Counted from the stretch's first letter, positions 1 through 6,957 are shown. The stretch: DNA of 17,748 bases from JABDPF01 sp036351055 (GCA_036351055.1 JAZBOH010000011.1:1-17748); one strand, 5' to 3'. The notes: generated from the letters alone by a model not told the origin. Translations and numbers: made by a program.

Positions 1-354
1 GTGTCGCCACTCATCCGTGTCGCGTACGACCTCTATCGTAAAATGCTCCGCCCACCACGGTTCCGGGTCGGAAGGCGGCAGGTACCAGTAATCATCCGGC
101 TGGAAGTAGACCAGTCTTGGCCGCTCTCCCGGCACCACCATCAGCACACTGTCGGAGTGGCTGGTCAGCGGTAGCCAGGCCAGGAAGTGCGGGTTGGGAC
201 GAAAGGCATACTCGTAATCGTCCAGAAAGCTGTACATCGGGCTGCCCGAGTGGACCACGGCAGCATCGAATTGTTCGGCTTCGAGCGTGGCTTCCCAGCG
301 TTTCTGAATTTCCGCGACATGCGCGGCATAAAGGCTACGGTAACTTGATTGCAT
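1..354 (-). CDS. pepQ: Xaa-Pro dipeptidase (prolidase), N-terminal part, cut by window edge
   Basis: The first 118 codons of a minus-strand gene are present; the rest lies left of the window. The translation begins MQSSYRSLYAAHV and matches the N-terminal domain of E. coli PepQ as I know it: an 'FDAxxxHSG' stretch, 'FLDDYEYAFRPNPHF' (E. coli FLDDHPYPFKVNPQF), 'AWLPLT' and 'QPDDYWYLPP' (E. coli LPVDYWH). PepQ is a cytosolic metallopeptidase that hydrolyses Xaa-Pro dipeptides. Its metal ligands are in the C-terminal pita-bread domain, which is not visible here. The ATG at 354 is preceded by a GGGAAG ribosome-binding site about 7 nt upstream on the minus strand. It is divergent from cysS with an 80-bp shared intergenic region. 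Identification is by recalled similarity; the alternative would be another M24B-family aminopeptidase, which I consider less likely. Confidence 0.88.
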   Translation of the reverse strand, partial: MQSSYRSLYAAHVAEIQKRWEATLEAEQFDAAVVHSGSPMYSFLDDYEYAFRPNPHFLAWLPLTSHSDSVLMVVPGERPRLVYFQPDDYWYLPPSDPEPWWAEHFTIEVVRDTDEWRH

Positions 355-404
355 TTTGAATACTTCCCGCCGGTGTAAAATTGATAGAATACTAAGCTTT
401 GCGC

Positions 405-433
405 ACTTTAGACCCACACTGAGAGTATGGCAA
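405..433 (-). promoter_or_regulatory. Candidate sigma-70 promoter for pepQ
   Basis: On the minus strand TTGCCA (428-433) is followed by a 17-bp spacer and TAAAGT (405-410). The -35 matches TTGACA at 5 of 6 positions, the -10 matches TATAAT at 4 of 6. A start near 398 would give a leader of about 44 nt to the pepQ ATG. The -35 lies over the cysS ribosome-binding region, so the two divergent genes may compete here. Confidence 0.4.
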
Positions 434-434
434 A

Positions 435-1820
435 TTGACTATTCGTCTATACAACACGCTGGCCCGTGAAAAACAGGAATTTGTACCGCAGGACCCCGAA
501 CGCGTCACGATGTACGTGTGCGGGCCGACGGTGTACAACTACGCCCACATCGGAAACGCACGACCGGCGGTCATTTTCGACCTGCTGCACCGCCTGCTGA
601 GCCTGCATTACCCCGCAGTGGTATATGCCCGCAACATCACTGACGTTGACGACAAAATCAACGAGGCGGCCGCAAAGCTCGGTGTACCAATCTCGGAAAT
701 CTCAAAAAAATACACCGACGCCTACCACGCCGACATGAACGCCATCGGTGCCGCCCTGCCGAGCATCGAACCGCGGGCCACAGACCACATCACCCAGATG
801 ATTTCGATGATCCAGCGCCTGATCGACAGCGGTCACGCTTACGAGGCCGAGGGACATGTACTGTTCGATATCGGCTCCTTCGAAAAGTACGGCGCACTGT
901 CGGGGCGCGATGCCCGCGAAATGATCGCCGGCTCGCGCGTCGAAGTGGCCCCATTCAAACGTAACCCGGGTGACTTCGTTCTTTGGAAGCCGTCTGTCGA
1001 CCCCTTGCCCGGCTGGGAAAGCCCCTGGGGCTGGGGACGTCCCGGCTGGCACCTCGAGTGCTCGGTGATGGCGGAGACCCACCTTGGCAAAACCATCGAC
1101 ATCCACGGTGGTGGCCAGGACCTGATTTTTCCGCACCACGAGAACGAGATTGCCCAGAGCGTTTGCTCACACGAAGGCCACCCCTTTGCGCGCTACTGGA
1201 TGCACAACGGTTTTGTCACGGTCGAAAAACGCAAGATGTCCAAGTCACTGGGCAACACGCTGGTCGTGCACCAACTATTGAAGGAAAATGCGGGCGAAAC
1301 GCTTCGCTACCTGCTGCTCAGCGCGCATTATCGCCAGCCCCTCGACTGGTCCGGCAAGGAACTGGAACGCGCCAAGCGCACCCTGGACCGCCTCTATGGC
1401 GTGCTGCGCAACGCCAGCGAGTCCTATGGACCGTTCACCGCCAACGAAAGGCCCGGCGAAGCCTTCCTCGATGCGCTGCGTGACGACCTCAACACGCCCG
1501 TCGCGCTGGCCGAATTCAACCGGGTCGCCCGTCAGTTGGCCAATGCTTCCAATGCAGAGGAAGCCCGTGCCGTGGCCGGCGAATTGCTCGCAGACGCGCA
1601 GTTGATAGGCCTGTTCCAATCCACACCCGAAGAATGGTTCAGTGGCGGCGCCAGCAATGACGAGAGCCAGGAAATCGAAGCCCTGATCGAAAAACGCAAC
1701 AAGGCACGTGCCGACCGCGATTTTACCACTGCCGATGCCGTACGCGACCAACTTACCGCGATGGGAATCCTGCTCGAGGATGCCGACGGTGTGACGCGCT
1801 GGAGGCGCAAGGACAGTTGA
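435..1820 (+). CDS. cysS: Cysteinyl-tRNA synthetase
   Basis: Class I aminoacyl-tRNA synthetase of 461 aa, the same length as the E. coli enzyme. It charges tRNA-Cys with cysteine in the cytosol using ATP. The HIGH-type motif is HIGN at residues 38-41 and the KMSKS loop is at 267-271. The zinc ligands that discriminate cysteine are all present: C29, C209, H234 and E238 (in FPHHENE). The C-terminal part (about 320-461) is the helical DALR/anticodon region and ends in WRRKDS, like E. coli WRRK. The start is TTG at 435: no in-frame ATG precedes the conserved IRLYNTL, and a GAGAG motif at 421-425 is suitably spaced. An out-of-frame ATG at 427 hits a stop after three codons. sufE follows 4 bp after the stop, so the two are probably cotranscribed and coupled. 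Confidence 0.97.
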   Translation: MTIRLYNTLAREKQEFVPQDPERVTMYVCGPTVYNYAHIGNARPAVIFDLLHRLLSLHYPAVVYARNITDVDDKINEAAAKLGVPISEISKKYTDAYHADMNAIGAALPSIEPRATDHITQMISMIQRLIDSGHAYEAEGHVLFDIGSFEKYGALSGRDAREMIAGSRVEVAPFKRNPGDFVLWKPSVDPLPGWESPWGWGRPGWHLECSVMAETHLGKTIDIHGGGQDLIFPHHENEIAQSVCSHEGHPFARYWMHNGFVTVEKRKMSKSLGNTLVVHQLLKENAGETLRYLLLSAHYRQPLDWSGKELERAKRTLDRLYGVLRNASESYGPFTANERPGEAFLDALRDDLNTPVALAEFNRVARQLANASNAEEARAVAGELLADAQLIGLFQSTPEEWFSGGASNDESQEIEALIEKRNKARADRDFTTADAVRDQLTAMGILLEDADGVTRWRRKDS

Positions 1821-1824
1821 TGCC

Positions 1825-2253
1825 GTGAACATGACGAGCCCACACGACCCGATCGCCATCCAGGACGAGATCATTGACGACTTCAGCCTCTTTCCCGAGT
1901 GGCTGGACCGTTACCAGTACCTGATCGACCTCGGCAAGAAACTGCCCCCCCTGGCAGAAGGTGAAAAAACCGATGACAAACTGCTGTCCGGCTGCCAGTC
2001 CCAGGTCTGGCTCTACCTCGAAGGTGACGCCAAACAGATCATCATCCGCGCCAACAGCGACGCCGCTATCGTCTCCGGCCTGATCGCTTTGATCACCCGT
2101 GTATATTCCGGCTGCTCCGCGCAACAGGTACTGGAAACCCGCCCCTACTTCATCGAATCCATCGGCCTCGCCAGCCACCTGTCCCCGACCAGGGCAAACG
2201 GCCTGCACGCCATGCTGAACGCCATCAACAACTACGCCGCCAGCCTTCTTTAA
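1825..2253 (+). CDS. sufE: SufE-family cysteine desulfuration protein
   Basis: A 142-aa protein of the SufE/CsdE family. SufE accepts persulfide sulfur from a cysteine desulfurase (SufS or CsdA) and passes it to Fe-S cluster assembly. The acceptor cysteine lies in LLSGCQSQVWL, at residue 57 counting from the GTG; E. coli SufE has C51 in the same GCQSQVW motif. The start is either GTG at 1825 or ATG at 1831; AAGGA at 1809-1813 inside the end of cysS is better spaced for GTG, so I chose that. It begins 4 bp after cysS. Linkage of a cysteine-using synthetase with a cysteine-sulfur carrier is noted, but a functional link is only an inference. No suf or csd partner gene is adjacent; the CsdE paralog cannot be excluded. 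Confidence 0.93.
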   Translation: MNMTSPHDPIAIQDEIIDDFSLFPEWLDRYQYLIDLGKKLPPLAEGEKTDDKLLSGCQSQVWLYLEGDAKQIIIRANSDAAIVSGLIALITRVYSGCSAQQVLETRPYFIESIGLASHLSPTRANGLHAMLNAINNYAASLL

Positions 2254-2267
2254 AAAAAACCAAAAAA

Positions 2268-2308
2268 GGGGCCGGATACATTTAATCCATCTAAATGTAT
2301 CCGGCCCC
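2268..2308. repeat. GGCCGGATAC hairpin, copy 1 (likely terminator)
   Basis: Perfect 17-bp inverted repeat GGGGCCGGATACATTTA with a 7-nt loop (2285-2291). It starts 14 bp after the sufE stop and follows an A-rich run. It is one of six related hairpins in this window. Its position downstream of cysS-sufE and convergent to ompA suggests transcription termination. The absence of a clean T-tract on the plus strand makes it a weaker terminator than copies at 6958, 7101 and 13622. Confidence 0.8.
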
Positions 2309-2407
2309 ATTTCTACAACCTGCCCGCGTCGCACCCGGTTACCTACCGAATAGCCCGGTACGCTTGGGTTCAGCAAGCTGTTGAAAGAAAAACCGGCCGC
2401 AATTGTT

Positions 2408-2454
2408 AAAGGGGCCGGATCCATTTAATTCGTTTAAATGGATCCGGCCCCTTT
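2408..2454. repeat. GGCCGGATCC hairpin, copy 2 (likely terminator)
   Basis: Perfect 21-bp inverted repeat (2408-2428 with 2434-2454) around a 5-nt loop. It starts with AAA and ends in a run of five T, as expected of a bidirectional intrinsic terminator. The core reads GGATCC where other copies read GGATAC, and the opposite arm is changed to match, so pairing is kept. It directly abuts the transposase remnant at 2459. The 15 bases before it (CCGGCCGCAATTGTT, 2393-2407) nearly repeat those before the copy at 7101. Confidence 0.8.
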
Positions 2455-2458
2455 TTCG

Positions 2459-2569
2459 GAGGGCATGAATAATCGTATCAAGGTGATCAAGCGCATGGCC
2501 TATGGATATCGCGACACCGACTACTTCTTCCTGAGGATCAAAGCAGCCTTGCCCGGTAAAGCGCGATGA
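2459..2569 (+). pseudogene. C-terminal remnant of an ISL3-type transposase
   Basis: Reading plus from 2459 gives EGMNNRIKVIKRMAYGYRD, then TDYFFLRIKAALPGKAR and a TGA at 2567-2569, 36 codons in all. The string '(E)G(M/L)NN(R/K)IKVIKR..YG(Y/F)RD..YFFL(R/K)I' is the C-terminal end of DDE transposases of the ISL3 family as I know them. The upstream part of the gene, including its catalytic residues, is missing: the coding frame begins immediately after the hairpin ending at 2454. The fragment therefore looks like the debris of a former insertion, and the ATG at 2465 is an internal codon, not a start. No terminal inverted repeats were recognised. The family assignment is from memory of the motif. 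Confidence 0.7.
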
Positions 2570-2578
2570 ACCAAAAAA

Positions 2579-2600
2579 AAGCCCCGCCGAAGCGGGGCTT
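2579..2600 (-). terminator. Intrinsic terminator of ompA
   Basis: Stem AAGCCCCGC/GCGGGGCTT with a 4-nt cgaa loop. On the minus strand the stem is followed by a run of eight T, and it begins 24 bp past the ompA-family stop. It could also act weakly on plus-strand transcripts, where TTTG follows. Confidence 0.85.
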
Positions 2601-2624
2601 TGCACTCCCTCTAGAGTATTCGCC

Positions 2625-3689
2625 TTAGCGGTCCATTACGACCAGTTCAACCCGGCGATTTTCTGCACGTCCCGCTTTGGTGTCGTTGCTGGCCACCGGC
2701 ATGGATTCTCCAAAACCTTTGGCTGACAGGCGGCTTGCCTTGACACCTTTTTCTACCAGGTAGTCCTGGACCGCATTCGCACGGCGCTCGGACAATCCCT
2801 GGTTGTATTCTTCGCTGCCCATGCTGTCGGTATGACCGCCAACCTGGACCACCACGCGCTCATGCTTGGCCAGCAATGCGGCGGCTTCGTTCAGAACGAC
2901 CATGGCTTCCGGTTTCAGCGTGGCCTTGTCGAAGTCGAAATGCACACCTTCGAGTTCGATCACGGCTTCCACTTCGCAACCATCCAGGTCGACTACCGCA
3001 CCCGGACGGGTATTCGGGCACTTGTCGTGTTCATTGATCACGCCGTCGCCGTCGAGGTCGGGATTAGGTGGCGGCGGAGGTGGCGGTGCCGGCTCTTCCG
3101 GCGGCGGAGGTGGCGGCGCCTTTCCGCCAAAATCGAAACTCAGGCCGAGGCTGAGGATCCAGTCGCCGTAGCCGTCATTTTCAACCAGGCTGTCGTTATC
3201 GCGATCTCTGCGATAAATCAGCTGGGCGCGGCCGCTCCAGTGCTTGGCGAACTGGGCTTGAACACCACCACCCATGCTGATGCTCATCGAACTGCTCTCG
3301 TCCATCACGTTGCGGTGGCTAAGGCTACCCATCCCAGCCGCGAGGAACGGGCGGAAGTTTGACTGGCCAAAATAGTAACGGCCCATCAGGCCGATGTTGG
3401 TCAGACCCCACCGGTCATAGGTCGCGCCGGGCACCTGAACGGCGTAATCCCGGTAAGTGCCTTTAAACGTATCGTATTCGAGATCGAGGCTGATGTTGTT
3501 CCCGAAGAAGTAACCAACTCCGAGTGACCACCAGATATCGTCGTCACGCGTATTGCGATCAGAGTCGGTGTAGAGTGAACCCACCTGGCCTGTAACATGA
3601 AGGGGCTGGTCTCCGTCGGCGGCGAGACTACCTGCGCCGAGCAACAGACCCGCAGCGGCAAGGGCTAAAACGAGCTTGGTATGTTTCAC
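2625..3689 (-). CDS. OmpA/OprF-like outer membrane porin-anchor protein
   Basis: 354-aa outer membrane protein. Residues 1-24 are a Sec signal peptide (K-rich start, hydrophobic core, A-A before DGDQ). Residues 27-188 are a beta-barrel domain ending in the aromatic-terminated strand LSFDFGG. A proline-rich hinge spans 191-210 and is followed by a thrombospondin type-3-like calcium motif (DLDGDGVINEHDKCP, 211-240) with two cysteines, C224 and C238, likely disulfide-bonded. Residues 247-351 form an OmpA C-terminal domain that binds peptidoglycan, with D288 (GHTDSMG) and R303 (LSERRA) at the diaminopimelate-binding positions. This barrel-TSP3-OmpA order resembles Pseudomonas OprF. It probably ties the outer membrane to the cell wall and may form a pore. 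The start is GTG at 3689, preceded by AGGAGGAGC. It is monocistronic, with its own promoter and terminator. Confidence 0.92.
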   Translation of the reverse strand: MKHTKLVLALAAAGLLLGAGSLAADGDQPLHVTGQVGSLYTDSDRNTRDDDIWWSLGVGYFFGNNISLDLEYDTFKGTYRDYAVQVPGATYDRWGLTNIGLMGRYYFGQSNFRPFLAAGMGSLSHRNVMDESSSMSISMGGGVQAQFAKHWSGRAQLIYRRDRDNDSLVENDGYGDWILSLGLSFDFGGKAPPPPPPEEPAPPPPPPPNPDLDGDGVINEHDKCPNTRPGAVVDLDGCEVEAVIELEGVHFDFDKATLKPEAMVVLNEAAALLAKHERVVVQVGGHTDSMGSEEYNQGLSERRANAVQDYLVEKGVKASRLSAKGFGESMPVASNDTKAGRAENRRVELVVMDR

Positions 3690-3726
3690 GTAACGCTCCT
3701 CCTACAAAGCATCACAAGGCTGAATG

Positions 3727-3744
3727 CTGCCGGAATTCCGGCAG
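3727..3744. repeat. Perfect 18-bp palindrome in the ompA-family 5' leader
   Basis: CTGCCGGAATTCCGGCAG lies between the candidate promoter and the GTG start. In RNA it could fold into a stem near the 5' end, comparable in position to the stabilising stem-loops of ompA mRNA leaders. A DNA operator for a dimeric regulator is the alternative. Confidence 0.6.
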
Positions 3745-3762
3745 GGCTTGTTTACCTGGTCA

Positions 3763-3791
3763 ATGATACGAGAATAGCGGCCCTTTGTTAA
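3763..3791 (-). promoter_or_regulatory. Sigma-70 promoter for the OmpA-family gene
   Basis: Minus-strand TTAACA (3786-3791), 17-bp spacer, TATCAT (3763-3768): each hexamer matches consensus at 5 of 6 positions. A start near 3756 would give a leader of about 67 nt that includes the 18-bp palindrome. Confidence 0.65.
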
Positions 3792-3811
3792 GAATTCATT
3801 AAACATTGGGC

Positions 3812-3849
3812 AAAAAAAACCCCGAACTGCCACATTCGAACAGCCGGGG
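3812..3849 (-). terminator. Intrinsic terminator of dksA
   Basis: CCCCG (3820-3824) pairs with CGGGG (3845-3849), extended by CTG/CAG across a small internal loop. On the minus strand it is followed by a run of eight T (3812-3819). It sits 36 bp past the dksA stop and upstream of the OmpA promoter, separating the two genes. Confidence 0.75.
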
Positions 3850-3885
3850 CTTCTTTCCAGGTTCAAATCTTGCGGAAAATCAGAC

Positions 3886-4314
3886 TTAGCGGCCGTCTCC
3901 GATCTGTTTCTGGCGCAATTCCCAGCGTTCCTGGGCATCCAGGCACAGGGTTGCGATGGGCCGGGCTTCCAGCCGGGCAAGACCGATCTCTTCGCCGGTC
4001 TCCTCGCAGTAACCGTATTCACCCTCGTCGATGCGAACCAACGCCTTGTCTATTTTGCGGATCAGCTTGCGGTAACGGTCACGGGTGCGCAGTTCCAGGC
4101 TGTTCTCGGTCTCGCGAGTCGCCCGTTCGGCTTCGTCGCCGACGTCACGAACCTCGTGCTGGAGATGGTTGATGGTCTCACGCGATTCTTCGACCAGCTC
4201 ATCGCGCCAGGCAACCAGTTTCTGGCGAAAGTACTCGATCTGCTGGGGGCTCATGTACTTTTCGCTTTTCTTGGGCTTGTAGCCCTTTTTCAATACAACG
4301 CGGTCAGATGTCAT
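3886..4314 (-). CDS. dksA: DksA-type RNA polymerase-binding regulator, reduced-cysteine form
   Basis: 142-aa DksA/TraR protein. DksA enters the RNA polymerase secondary channel and acts with ppGpp to adjust rRNA, tRNA and amino-acid promoters. The coiled coil spans about residues 22-98, with the loop tip at 57-67 reading D60-x-x-E63-x-A65; E. coli has D71-x-x-D74-x-A76, so the second acidic residue is Glu here. The conserved SLELRTRDR and the C-terminal GYC..G..IG..RLEARP core are intact. Only two of the four zinc-finger cysteines remain: C103-x2-T106 and C124-x2-A127. This C-x2-T...C-x2-A pattern matches the zinc-independent DksA2 of P. aeruginosa as I recall it. The ATG at 4314 is preceded by AAGGAG. 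It is monocistronic and divergent from yidD. I use dksA for the family, although it may be a dksA2. Confidence 0.93.
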   Translation of the reverse strand: MTSDRVVLKKGYKPKKSEKYMSPQQIEYFRQKLVAWRDELVEESRETINHLQHEVRDVGDEAERATRETENSLELRTRDRYRKLIRKIDKALVRIDEGEYGYCEETGEEIGLARLEARPIATLCLDAQERWELRQKQIGDGR

Positions 4315-4421
4315 CGTGATAAGCTACTCCTTGAACGAGCTATTTTCGAGCCATATTTTAAACGCTTGATTTTTATAGGTTTGTTATTTAACAAGCTTTT
4401 ACCCGAAAAAGAAATTGCAGT

Positions 4422-4450
4422 GTTATAGCTGAAGTTTAGGCCGACGGCAA
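4422..4450 (-). promoter_or_regulatory. Candidate sigma-70 promoter for dksA
   Basis: Minus-strand TTGCCG (4445-4450), 17-bp spacer, TATAAC (4422-4427), matching consensus at 4 and 5 of 6 positions. The predicted leader is about 100 nt and AT-rich. Within it, 4381-4394 holds a dyad TTGTTA-TT-TAACAA that could be an operator or a small stem. Confidence 0.5.
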
Positions 4451-4490
4451 GTTTTATGGCCTGCAGGTGTGTAAATTTTCGTCAAAACCA

Positions 4491-4703
4491 ATGATGTCGC
4501 GATTTTTACAATTCCTGATCAGGTCCTACCAGGTGCTGATCAGCCCTTATCTTGGCGACCACTGCCGGTTCACGCCCAGTTGTTCCGCCTATGCCATGGA
4601 AGCCGTGAAAAAACACGGCGCCCTGCGCGGCGGCTGGCTGGCGATTAAGCGAATCGGCCGCTGCCATCCTTTTTGCGACGGGGGTTATGACCCGGTACCC
4701 TGA
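4491..4703 (+). CDS. yidD: Membrane protein insertion efficiency factor YidD
   Basis: 70-aa protein of the YidD (UPF0161) family: SRFLQFLIRSYQVLISP, then HCRFTPSCSAYA, an LRGGW motif, and RCHPFCDGGYDPVP at the C-terminus. The N-terminal amphipathic segment and the conserved cysteines match E. coli YidD. The family is membrane-associated and assists YidC-dependent insertion of inner-membrane proteins. In most genomes yidD sits in the rpmH-rnpA-yidD-yidC cluster; here it is separated from it and precedes pyrC by 9 bp. The start is uncertain: ATGs at 4491 and 4494 fit the family length, but no clear ribosome-binding site is seen. A GTG at 4467 would add eight unconserved residues. Confidence 0.9.
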   Translation: MMSRFLQFLIRSYQVLISPYLGDHCRFTPSCSAYAMEAVKKHGALRGGWLAIKRIGRCHPFCDGGYDPVP

Positions 4704-4712
4704 GATCCCATC

Positions 4713-6059
4713 ATGAACACAAAAACCCTTATCAAGAACGCCCGTCTCGTCAACGAAGGCCAGATCACCGAAGGCGACCTGCTGATCGCGCAAGGCCGTA
4801 TCAAAAAAATCGCCGCCTCGATCGAGGCCGATGCCGCCACTGAAATCATCGATGCCGCCGGCGCGTACCTGTTGCCCGGCATGATCGATGACCAGGTTCA
4901 CTTCAGGGAGCCCGGACTGACCCACAAAGGCGGTATCCGGTCCGAATCACGCGCCGCGGCAGCCGGTGGCATCACCAGTTACATGGAAATGCCGAATACC
5001 CTGCCACCGACGGTCACGCTGGACGCGTTGGAAGACAAGTACGCGGTCGCCGCGCAGAAGTCGCTGACCAACTACGCCTTTTACCTGGGCGCGACCAACG
5101 ACAACCTTGACGTGATCCGTTCCCTGCCCGTGGGCAAAGCCGCCGGCATCAAAATTTTTATGGGCGCATCCACCGGCAACATGCTGGTCGACAACCAGGA
5201 AACCCTGGCCGGGATTTTCCGCGACGCCCCTGCCCTGATCACCACGCATTGCGAGTCGACGCCGATGATCCAGGCCAAACTGGAGGCTGCCCTGGAAAAA
5301 TACGGCCCCGAGATCCCGGTCAGCGAGCACCCGAATATCCGCAGCGCCGAGGCCTGCTACCTGTCAACCAGCACGGCTATTGGGCTGTCGCGTCAGTACC
5401 AGGCGCCGTTGCATGTCCTGCACCTGACCACCGCGCGGGAAATGGAACTGTTCGAACCCGGGCCCATGGCGGGCAAGCTGGTCACGGCCGAGGTCTGCGT
5501 TCATTTCCTGCACTTCAACAGCGACGATTACGCCACGCGCGGCAACCACATCAAGTGCAACCCGGCGATCAAGACACCGGCCGACCAGGCCGGCCTGATC
5601 AAGGCCCTGCAGGAAGGACGGCTGGACATCATCGCCACCGACCACGCACCGCATACCTTCGAGGAAAAGGCAAGCACCAACTACCAGAAGGCGCCAGCCG
5701 GACTGCCGCTGGTACAGGACGCCCTGCTCACCGTTTTCGAGCTTTACCACGACGGAATCATCAGCCTGGAAGACATCGCCCGCCTGACCGCGCACAACCC
5801 GGCAGACCGATACAAGGTGGCGGAACGCGGTTACCTGCGCGAAGGCTACTGGGCCGACCTGGTGCTCGTGGACACCCGCGGGAAGACCGCGGTCACCCGT
5901 GACCGCGTCCTGTCACAGTGTGGCTGGAGCCCGTTTGAAGGCGAGACCTTCCGCTCCGAAATTGTCTGCACCCTGGTCAACGGCCAGCCTGTTTACAAGG
6001 ATGGGCACATCGTGGAGACCGATGCGGCGCGTCGACTCCGGTTCGGTCCACAGCGCTAG
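4713..6059 (+). CDS. pyrC: Dihydroorotase (type I, DDQVHFREPG subfamily)
   Basis: 448-aa amidohydrolase that interconverts carbamoyl-aspartate and dihydroorotate, the third step of de novo pyrimidine synthesis, in the cytosol. The protein shows the family order: N-terminal small beta domain, metal-site strand IDDQVHFREPG (59-68), substrate motif MEMPNT (91-96), lysine K147 in GIKIFMG as the likely carboxylated bridging ligand, H179 (THCES), H237 (LHVLHL), and catalytic D310 (ATDHAPH). The first strand reads Q61-V-H63 where most dihydroorotases have H-x-H. Xanthomonas and Bacteroidetes enzymes carry this same Q, so it is a subfamily trait rather than a mutation. It starts 9 bp after yidD, with only a weak ribosome-binding site, which suggests coupling. 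An allantoinase or hydantoinase is less likely given the overall match. Confidence 0.93.
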   Translation: MNTKTLIKNARLVNEGQITEGDLLIAQGRIKKIAASIEADAATEIIDAAGAYLLPGMIDDQVHFREPGLTHKGGIRSESRAAAAGGITSYMEMPNTLPPTVTLDALEDKYAVAAQKSLTNYAFYLGATNDNLDVIRSLPVGKAAGIKIFMGASTGNMLVDNQETLAGIFRDAPALITTHCESTPMIQAKLEAALEKYGPEIPVSEHPNIRSAEACYLSTSTAIGLSRQYQAPLHVLHLTTAREMELFEPGPMAGKLVTAEVCVHFLHFNSDDYATRGNHIKCNPAIKTPADQAGLIKALQEGRLDIIATDHAPHTFEEKASTNYQKAPAGLPLVQDALLTVFELYHDGIISLEDIARLTAHNPADRYKVAERGYLREGYWADLVLVDTRGKTAVTRDRVLSQCGWSPFEGETFRSEIVCTLVNGQPVYKDGHIVETDAARRLRFGPQR

Positions 6060-6074
6060 AACTCGACATAATGA

Positions 6075-6109
6075 CGGCCGGATACACGTGAAAGATGTGT
6101 ATCCGGCCG
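6075..6109. repeat. GGCCGGATAC hairpin, copy 3 (pyrC-fabI gap)
   Basis: Perfect 13-bp inverted repeat CGGCCGGATACAC/GTGTATCCGGCCG with a 9-nt loop. It begins 15 bp after the pyrC stop and is followed by CAATTTTTA, so it is a plausible terminator separating pyrC from fabI. It is the shortest and most diverged copy: ACAC/GTGT replaces ACAT/ATGT, with both arms changed together. Confidence 0.75.
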
Positions 6110-6155
6110 CAATTTTTAGTAATCTTCCCCGACCGAATCATCACAGGATTACAAA

Positions 6156-6941
6156 ATGGGATTTCTCGAAGGAAAACGTGCCCTGATCGTCGGTGTAGCC
6201 AGCCCGCGGTCGATCGCTTGGGGTATTGCCGAGGCCATGCACGAGCAGGGAGCGGAACTCGCTTTCACCTACCAGAATGACAAACTGAAACCGCGGGCAG
6301 AAAAAATCGCGGCCCTGACCGGGTCTGACATCGTCATCCCCTGCGACGTCGCTTCCGACGAAGAAATCGACCAGGCATTCGCCGAACTGGCGAAACACTG
6401 GGACTACTACGACATCCTGGTGCATTCCGTGGGTTTTGCGCCGCGCGAACAGCTCGAGGGCGATTACATCGACGCCGTCACCCGCGAAGGATTCCAGATC
6501 GCGCATGACATCAGCGCCTACAGCTTCGCCGCGCTGGCCAAGGCTGGCCTGCCGATGATGGAAGGCCGCGACGCCGCCATGCTCACCCTGAGCTACCTCG
6601 GCTCCGAGCGGGTATTGAAGGGTTACAACGTGATGGGCCTGGCCAAGGCCAGCCTGGAAGCCAACATGCGCTACATGGCCGCCAACCTCGGCCCGCGCGG
6701 AATCCGCGTCAATGCGATTTCAGCCGGCCCCATCAAGACCCTGGCCGCAGCCGGCATCGCCGACATCCGCAAGATGCTGCACCACGTGGAAGAAACCGCC
6801 CCGCTACGCCGCACCATCACGCAGAAAGAAGTCGGCAACGTGGCCGCCTTCCTCTGCTCTGACCTCGCCTCCGGCGTAACCGGCGAAATCACCTTCGTCG
6901 ACTCCGGCTACAACGTCCTGGGCATGACCGGCCTCAACTAA
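6156..6941 (+). CDS. fabI: Enoyl-[acyl-carrier-protein] reductase (NADH)
   Basis: 261-aa short-chain dehydrogenase of the FabI type, close in length to the E. coli protein (262). It catalyses the last reduction of each fatty-acid elongation cycle in the cytosol. The start MGFLEGKRALIVGVASPRSI is nearly the E. coli N-terminus with its nucleotide-binding loop. CDV (64-66 region) and HSVGFAP follow, and the catalytic pair is Y157-x6-K164 in YNVMGLAK, with Y147 in LSYLG. The C-terminal cofactor segment AGPIKTLAA is intact. FabI is the target of triclosan and isoniazid-like inhibitors in the family; no resistance change can be judged from this reading. AGGA at 6145-6148 sits 7 nt before the ATG. 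It converges on ppiD across a repeat-rich gap. Confidence 0.97.
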   Translation: MGFLEGKRALIVGVASPRSIAWGIAEAMHEQGAELAFTYQNDKLKPRAEKIAALTGSDIVIPCDVASDEEIDQAFAELAKHWDYYDILVHSVGFAPREQLEGDYIDAVTREGFQIAHDISAYSFAALAKAGLPMMEGRDAAMLTLSYLGSERVLKGYNVMGLAKASLEANMRYMAANLGPRGIRVNAISAGPIKTLAAAGIADIRKMLHHVEETAPLRRTITQKEVGNVAAFLCSDLASGVTGEITFVDSGYNVLGMTGLN

Positions 6942-6957
6942 TTTTTTTCCACCAAAA

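Noticed and set aside
117..359. 80-codon open frame on plus at the left end
   Set aside because: Antisense to pepQ, whose protein matches the family well.
2339..2605. 88-codon minus-strand open frame between sufE and ompA
   Set aside because: It crosses the copy-2 hairpin, the transposase remnant and the ompA terminator; no family resemblance.
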